Positions 6,701-8,953 of a stretch of 8,953 bases of DNA are shown in pieces. Every line of letters starts with the position of its first letter. The stretch's first letter is position 1. The DNA lies in NCBI GenBank assembly GCA_000437255.1, contig FR899086.1:63532-72484 (forward strand), read 5' to 3'. Source of the DNA: Ruminococcus sp. CAG:403. Its GTDB lineage: Bacteria; Bacillota; Clostridia; Oscillospirales; Ruminococcaceae. A program made the translations under genes and the position numbers. Under the pieces are notes generated by a model. That model ran no database searches and was not told where the DNA came from. It was given only the letters and a program-made list of their open reading frames with translations.

Positions 6701-8893
6701 TGGACAAGTGGCGAAGAAGCTGTTACCATTAGCAAGCTGCCAGATGGTACGTATGTTCTGCATGAAGTGGCAGCACCGAATGGATATGAGGTTGCAACTG
6801 ATATTGAATTTACCATTGAAAATGGCGTGGTAAAGCATGTATCCATTACCGATCAGGATGCAGGCAATTATGAAGAAACCGATAATCAAATTGGTGGAAA
6901 CAGCATTGTGCTGCGAGATAAGGAAGAAGCCGTTACCAGTGCCACAACTACAACAACTGCTACAACTACTACGGAAGCAGTTACCACGACGACTACAACG
7001 GAAGCTACCACCACCACAACTGAGGCGACTACGACAACGACAACAGCAGCTACAACTACAACAACCAAGGCGACTACGACAACGACAACAGCAGCTACAA
7101 CTACAACAACCAAGGCGACTACCACAACGACAACAGCTGCCACAACCACCACAACCGAAGCAACTACTACAACGACAACAGCAGCTACCACAACAACAAC
7201 GAAGGCAACTACCACAACGACAACGGCAGCTACTACTACGACGACAGCAGCTACGACAACAACCAAGACAACTACTACAACGACAACAGTAGCTACCGCC
7301 ACGACAACAAAGGCAACTACGACCACTACAACGGCAGCTACTACGACAACAACGAAGGCAGCTACCACTACAACAACGAAGGCAACTACCACCACTACAA
7401 TAGCAACTACAACCACAACGACCAAGGCAACTACTACAACGACAACGACCAAGGCAACTACCACAACTACGACAGCAACGACAACAGCAGCTACAACCAC
7501 AACAACAAAAGCAACTACCACAACGACAACGACCAAGGCAACTACCACAACTACGGCAACAACTACAACCACAACAACGAAGGCAACTACCACCACAACA
7601 GAAGCAGTCACCACTACAATTACAACCAGCTCCTCAATTGGCCCAACTACACCGACTACGACAGCAACTACTACCACAAATGCAACCACAACTACTACCA
7701 CTACAACTACAACAACTACTGTAACAACCACTACTACGACAGCAGCTACCACCACGACCACAACAGAAGAAACGACTACAACCACAGAGGAGACCACAAC
7801 CACAACAGAAGAAACCACGACCACAACGGAAGAACTTACAACGACTACAGAAGAGACAACCACAACACCGGAAGAAACAACTACAACCACTACGACTACA
7901 ACCCTGGCAGTATATGAAGTACAAATTGCAAAGCAGGATCAGACCAGTGAAACAGTTGTTGGAGCAGAGCTGGTTGTAACAGATTCTTATGGAAATGAGT
8001 ATGATCGTTGGACAACAGACGGATCCAATCATATCATTTCTGGCTTGATCGAAGGGGAATACTATACGTTGACTGAAAGCATCACACCAGAAGGATATGA
8101 GTCAGCAGAACCGATTACCTTTACGTATCAGGATGGTTCCGTTTATATTGTAACTTATGATGATACAGACGGTTCTAAAAAATTGGATCTGGTATCCGAT
8201 CAGACCATTGTGATGCTTGACAACAAGCAGGATGTTACTACCATTACAACAGAGCCTGTTATTCAAAACTTCGATGTTTGCATCAACAAGATTGATGATC
8301 AGGATCAGACTTCTTTGGCAGGTGCACAGTTGCAGGTAACAGCTGCTGATGGAACAGTTGTGGATGAGTGGGTTTCGGATGGAACACAGCATTGGATTCT
8401 TGGCCTTTCTGAGAATGTACGGTATACTTTGACGGAATTGAATGCACCGGAAGGGTATGAATTGGCGGATCCGATTGACTTCATAATTCAGAATGGTAAG
8501 GTTTACAGATTTGTGATTGACGAATCTGGAGCGTCAGAAAAAGAAGAAGTCACAGAAGTTACCATTGTTATGGTTGATAAAAAATCAACAGAAACGACAA
8601 CTACCATAACAACAGAAGAAACCACCACCACAACAACTACAACGAAAAACCGGGTAGATCAGGATGATCAAAACGTAACGACAACTACCACTGTTAAGGT
8701 TGCAACTGGCAATAAAACCAACAATCAGAACCAGTCCAGCAGCTCCAGCAGTGGAAACAGAACAAGCGGAACAACCAATGTCAGAACAGCCTCTTCACCG
8801 AAGACAGGAGATAGCATGCTTCCAGTTGTTCTGACTGCCAATGCAGCATTGTTGTTTGCAGTGTGCTGCAAGGCGAAAAAGCGAAAGAAGTAA
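3644..8893 (+). CDS. Giant sortase-anchored adhesin: choice-of-anchor A head, six SpaA-like domains, Thr-rich stalk
   Basis: A 1749-residue wall-anchored surface protein. A basic N-terminus and hydrophobic core end in VSA|TD, so signal peptidase cleavage is likely after A39. Residues ~82-382 resemble a choice-of-anchor A adhesive domain. SpaA/CnaB-like prealbumin-fold domains follow at ~393-606, 608-840, 844-964 and 967-1094, each with a Lys-containing first strand, an xGAxxxL motif and a YTLxE..AP.GY-type motif. A threonine-rich stalk spans ~1098-1420. Two further SpaA-like domains lie at ~1424-1530 and ~1542-1648, then a Thr/Ser/Asn linker. The C-terminus is SPKTG (1718-1722), an 18-residue hydrophobic stretch and KAKKRKK. 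I infer an adhesin, with the head displayed on rigid modules and a probably glycosylated stalk. Ligand unknown. There is no clear pilin motif, dockerin or enzyme domain. It has its own strong promoter, and no sortase gene is in the window. Confidence 0.93.
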   Translation: MKNVSSRTSSFKMRLMSALTSIMTLLTVAVPSMTTTVSATDLTSLSGKPTTDVELLAGEGNILAEGASNASDVISNADRTYLIGIASQFCVFLHDDFTVKNADAEGRVAIGGNFAFENGWNYQIGSGDFATGTPLEKLTNINGQSIYYKNAAHFIMAGDRFKNLNVKSNTTGEPYKIFAVGQEFDLDKCSYLWDNAYNEDYIFKADLIDFDAEFAKLNATTQKLEKQKVNGTAEWDGNTLNLTCNDSSAKVVYFNVENWNEAVDAINYIDIPEGAFVVVSCDDASISIKGNVNKVQTTINGEIISNQPELGHKSNNNVNSERILYNFPNASTVYIDANFNGTILAPNADASSDDACNGHLSGALIAKSFTGGLEFGYRPYQGSIDMIKASLGYPVPVQKFDMDQSGLAGATFELVDSATNNSVSGLKSTGNIDYLDVPTKIDFSGDTDYTEESSRVISSTYTLKEKSAPSGYKKTDKTYQLAVTETITDVDSNGVPTAISVSLTVTGEENYNQQFVIDSIKDQYDADGNITDRTILIQDGNDDVLFHVLYTAGKASSVTTGNDAAVEGIDVTKSGSFTLNDKTYYYDASNALVMPTIDAMTFENEEVGALVKLEKVDQYQTNLNGAVVEIYAQDGTKIASNVSLDRQDGNLIEIGKVVDAAYATKAGTLKPGVYYLVETEAPSGATLVSDKQYFKVNEDGTLTVPYVLPVVQPTSYEISQIALTNYDESAITVESIVIYHADGSTSTASISSGGNYDWTQLDLGSASTSDVTGIEVTASGDGSANITTQDRSWQNINALCGTFSAGTTLIGEKPVTEEPTEPVISLKGDNTIQFQNQVEEEENVIQISKRDAVGSEEVAGAMLKLTGKDGLDLSNVVISGGATVPAGPSQDKSTIIWESGETPAALKNLPDGTYTLEETVAPDGYTLVKSIFEFTIKDGKVEKTDDLTSDEFSFEKNAIFVNDTVATLDISKKAVAGSDELPGAELTLTLKEAAEAGKTLEGITVPDRVIVASDNLSISWTSGEEAVTISKLPDGTYVLHEVAAPNGYEVATDIEFTIENGVVKHVSITDQDAGNYEETDNQIGGNSIVLRDKEEAVTSATTTTTATTTTEAVTTTTTTEATTTTTEATTTTTTAATTTTTKATTTTTTAATTTTTKATTTTTTAATTTTTEATTTTTTAATTTTTKATTTTTTAATTTTTAATTTTKTTTTTTTVATATTTKATTTTTTAATTTTTKAATTTTTKATTTTTIATTTTTTKATTTTTTTKATTTTTTATTTAATTTTTKATTTTTTTKATTTTTATTTTTTTKATTTTTEAVTTTITTSSSIGPTTPTTTATTTTNATTTTTTTTTTTTVTTTTTTAATTTTTTEETTTTTEETTTTTEETTTTTEELTTTTEETTTTPEETTTTTTTTTLAVYEVQIAKQDQTSETVVGAELVVTDSYGNEYDRWTTDGSNHIISGLIEGEYYTLTESITPEGYESAEPITFTYQDGSVYIVTYDDTDGSKKLDLVSDQTIVMLDNKQDVTTITTEPVIQNFDVCINKIDDQDQTSLAGAQLQVTAADGTVVDEWVSDGTQHWILGLSENVRYTLTELNAPEGYELADPIDFIIQNGKVYRFVIDESGASEKEEVTEVTIVMVDKKSTETTTTITTEETTTTTTTTKNRVDQDDQNVTTTTTVKVATGNKTNNQNQSSSSSSGNRTSGTTNVRTASSPKTGDSMLPVVLTANAALLFAVCCKAKKRKK
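3887..4789 (+). other. Choice-of-anchor A type adhesive domain (residues ~82-382)
   Basis: The domain begins with CVFLHDDF followed by EGRVAIGGNF and ends with GTILAPNAD, GHLSGALIAKSF and LEFGYRPY. The phrases (D)VEGRxAxGGN, TILAPxA and G.xxGxLIAxSF..xxExHYRPF are typical of the choice-of-anchor A family. That family occurs in many secreted proteins with varied C-terminal anchors and is predicted to be a beta-rich adhesive fold. Five cysteines (C90, C189, C244, C281, C356) fall inside it, unusual for a Gram-positive wall protein. Its ligand is not known from the sequence. Confidence 0.82.
4820..6163 (+). other. SpaA-like domains 1 and 2 (long type, residues ~393-606 and 608-840)
   Basis: Both start with a VxxxK(F/V)D strand (K399 in VQKFD; K615 in LEKVD), carry an LxGAxxEL/EI motif and a (Y)xLxExxAPSG motif (E465; E678), and end with a beta strand bearing Asn (N604 in TFENE; N836 in QFQNQ). 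Lys, Glu and Asn are the expected residues for a spontaneous Lys-Asn isopeptide crosslink. Each is over 200 residues, about twice the usual SpaA module, because extra sequence lies between the ExxAPSG motif and the last strand. Confidence 0.78.
6173..6925 (+). other. SpaA-like domains 3 and 4 (related pair, residues ~844-964 and 967-1094)
   Basis: The two modules share an ISK(R/K) first strand (K849; K972), GSxE(V/L)xGAxLxLT, a central W.SGE segment, LPDGTYxLxE..AP.GY (E918; E1041) and (F/I)EFTIxxGxV. The last strand has Asn in domain 3 (N962, IFVNDT) but Asp in domain 4 (D1092, VLRDKE). The shared phrasing shows they are duplicates of one module. Confidence 0.8.
7025..7249 (+). repeat. 45-bp in-frame tandem repeat, five units
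   Basis: Units at 7025-7069, 7070-7114, 7115-7159, 7160-7204 and 7205-7249 each encode Ala, six Thr, two Ala, five Thr and a final Lys/Lys/Glu/Lys/Ala. The first two are identical at all 45 bases. The others differ almost only at third codon positions. Less regular relatives of the unit continue to about 7582. Confidence 0.88.
7763..7885 (+). repeat. 21-bp in-frame repeat encoding EETTTTT-like heptads
   Basis: Six Glu-Glu pairs occur at exact seven-residue spacing from E1375 to E1411, separated by Thr, with one Leu (EEL) and one Pro (PEE) as the only interruptions. Codons vary synonymously between copies. This is the acidic, base-proximal end of the stalk. Confidence 0.87.
7913..8587 (+). 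other. SpaA-like domains 5 and 6 (wall-proximal pair, residues ~1424-1530 and ~1542-1648)
   Basis: Both carry (Q/N)K/AK first strands (K1430; K1549), VxGAxLxVT, a D.W.(T/S)DG segment, YTLTE..(T/A)PEGYE (E1478; E1598) and a TIVM(L/V)D end strand (D1526; D1645). They are standard ~105-residue modules, clearly duplicates of each other, and distinct in phrasing from domains 1-4. A short Thr linker (about VTTITTEPVIQ) joins them. Confidence 0.8.
8588..8794 (+). other. Thr/Ser/Asn-rich wall-spanning linker (residues ~1649-1717)
   Basis: A second low-complexity segment follows the last folded domain: Thr runs with EE, then N/Q-rich sequence and a run of six Ser. It sits where wall-spanning linkers of sortase substrates normally lie. 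Confidence 0.75.
8795..8890 (+). other. Sortase sorting signal SPKTG, hydrophobic segment and basic tail
   Basis: S1718-P-K-T-G1722 is followed by D1723-S1724, an 18-residue hydrophobic stretch (1725-1742) ending Val-Cys-Cys, and seven residues with six Lys/Arg (KAKKRKK). The order and spacing are those of a cell-wall sorting signal. Ser replaces the Leu of LPXTG. The (S/P)PXTG form is known for Clostridioides difficile SrtB substrates, so a clostridial-type sortase elsewhere in the genome is the likely enzyme. Confidence 0.87.
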
Positions 8894-8934
8894 ATGATAT
8901 TCGCTAGAGACATAGCACGTATGCAGCAACCGGC

Positions 8935-8953
8935 AAGAAGATTCTTTCTTCTT
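8935..8953 (+). terminator. Possible terminator hairpin, cut by the window end
   Basis: AAGAAGA (8935-8941) pairs perfectly with TCTTCTT (8947-8953) across a five-base loop, 41 bases after the surface-protein stop. The preceding CCGGC (8930-8934) would extend the stem if the sequence continues as GCCGG followed by T residues. The 3' half is outside the window, so this is only a suggestion. Confidence 0.4.

Larger units (their letters stand above)
6935..7903 (+). repeat. Threonine-codon tract encoding the stalk (residues ~1098-1420)
   Basis: A run of about 970 bases made mostly of ACN codons encodes runs of 4-12 Thr broken by Ala, Lys, Glu and a few Val/Ile. The sense strand is very rich in A and C, so all six frames stay open, and the opposite strand shows a spurious poly-valine ORF. 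Sub-regions are: Glu-spaced start (1098-1135), Lys-spaced blocks (1142-1313), a short Ser/Pro break (SSSIGP, 1329-1334), a Thr-only part, and Glu-Glu-spaced blocks (1375-1411). It is likely an extended, O-glycosylated spacer, as inferred for similar Thr-rich linkers. Confidence 0.92.

Noticed and set aside
6837..7292. Plus-strand ORF rich in Gln, Leu, Arg and Pro
   Set aside because: An out-of-frame reading of the same A/C-rich repeat inside the adhesin gene; low complexity and no ribosome binding site.
7025..7885. Regular repeats considered as a CRISPR array
   Set aside because: The units abut without unique spacers, keep the reading frame, are not palindromic and encode the Thr stalk.
6886..7890. 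Long minus-strand ORF encoding an almost pure valine protein
   Set aside because: It is the complement of the Thr-codon tract (ACN read in another frame gives GTN), with no plausible start context or ribosome binding site.
3644..8893. The adhesin as a pilin backbone subunit
   Set aside because: No clear pilin motif, no neighbouring sortase or second pilin gene in view, and much larger than typical backbone pilins; a tip or stand-alone adhesin is more likely.

Overview
The window looks like chromosomal DNA from a Gram-positive, low-to-moderate-GC Firmicute, most probably a gut clostridium of the Ruminococcus/Oscillospiraceae type. This is an inference from three things: AAAGGAGG-type ribosome binding sites, a YheI/YheH-like (BmrCD-type) ABC exporter pair, and a very large sortase-anchored protein with a long poly-threonine stalk, a linker style common in Ruminococcus extracellular proteins. 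The species cannot be fixed from the sequence alone. All three genes lie on the + strand.

Positions 1-3361 hold two adjacent half-transporter genes. The first is cut by the left edge of the window and the second is complete. They overlap by one base (TAATG) and are surely co-transcribed. Each has a six-helix type membrane domain followed by an ATPase domain. The ATPase motifs are complementary. The first subunit has Asp in place of the catalytic Glu and Gln in place of the switch His, but a normal LSGGQ. The second has a normal Asp-Glu and His, but LSQGQ. This is the pattern of an asymmetric heterodimeric exporter with one degenerate and one competent ATP site. The substrate cannot be read from the sequence.

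Positions 3362-3643 are an AT-rich intergenic region. It holds a rho-independent terminator (about 3485-3516), a perfect-consensus vegetative promoter (TTGACA, 17 bp, TATAAT; 3547-3575) and a good ribosome binding site. The surface-protein gene is therefore its own transcription unit, probably a well-expressed one.

Positions 3644-8893 encode a 1749-residue surface protein. In order it has a signal peptide, a choice-of-anchor A type adhesive domain, four SpaA/CnaB-like prealbumin-fold domains, a threonine-rich stalk of about 320 residues, two more SpaA-like domains, a short Thr/Ser/Asn linker, and a SPKTG sorting signal with a hydrophobic segment and basic tail. Each SpaA-like domain keeps a Lys, a Glu and a terminal Asn or Asp in the places expected for an intramolecular isopeptide bond. 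The whole reads as a wall-anchored adhesin: an N-terminal head, rigid self-crosslinked modules, a probably glycosylated stalk, and a wall-proximal base.

Positions 8894-8953 contain the start of what may be a terminator hairpin, cut by the window edge. I found no mobile element, CRISPR array, tRNA or rRNA. I do not see a wholly new system here. The points most worth a second look are the architecture, repeat evolution and charge pattern of the giant surface protein.
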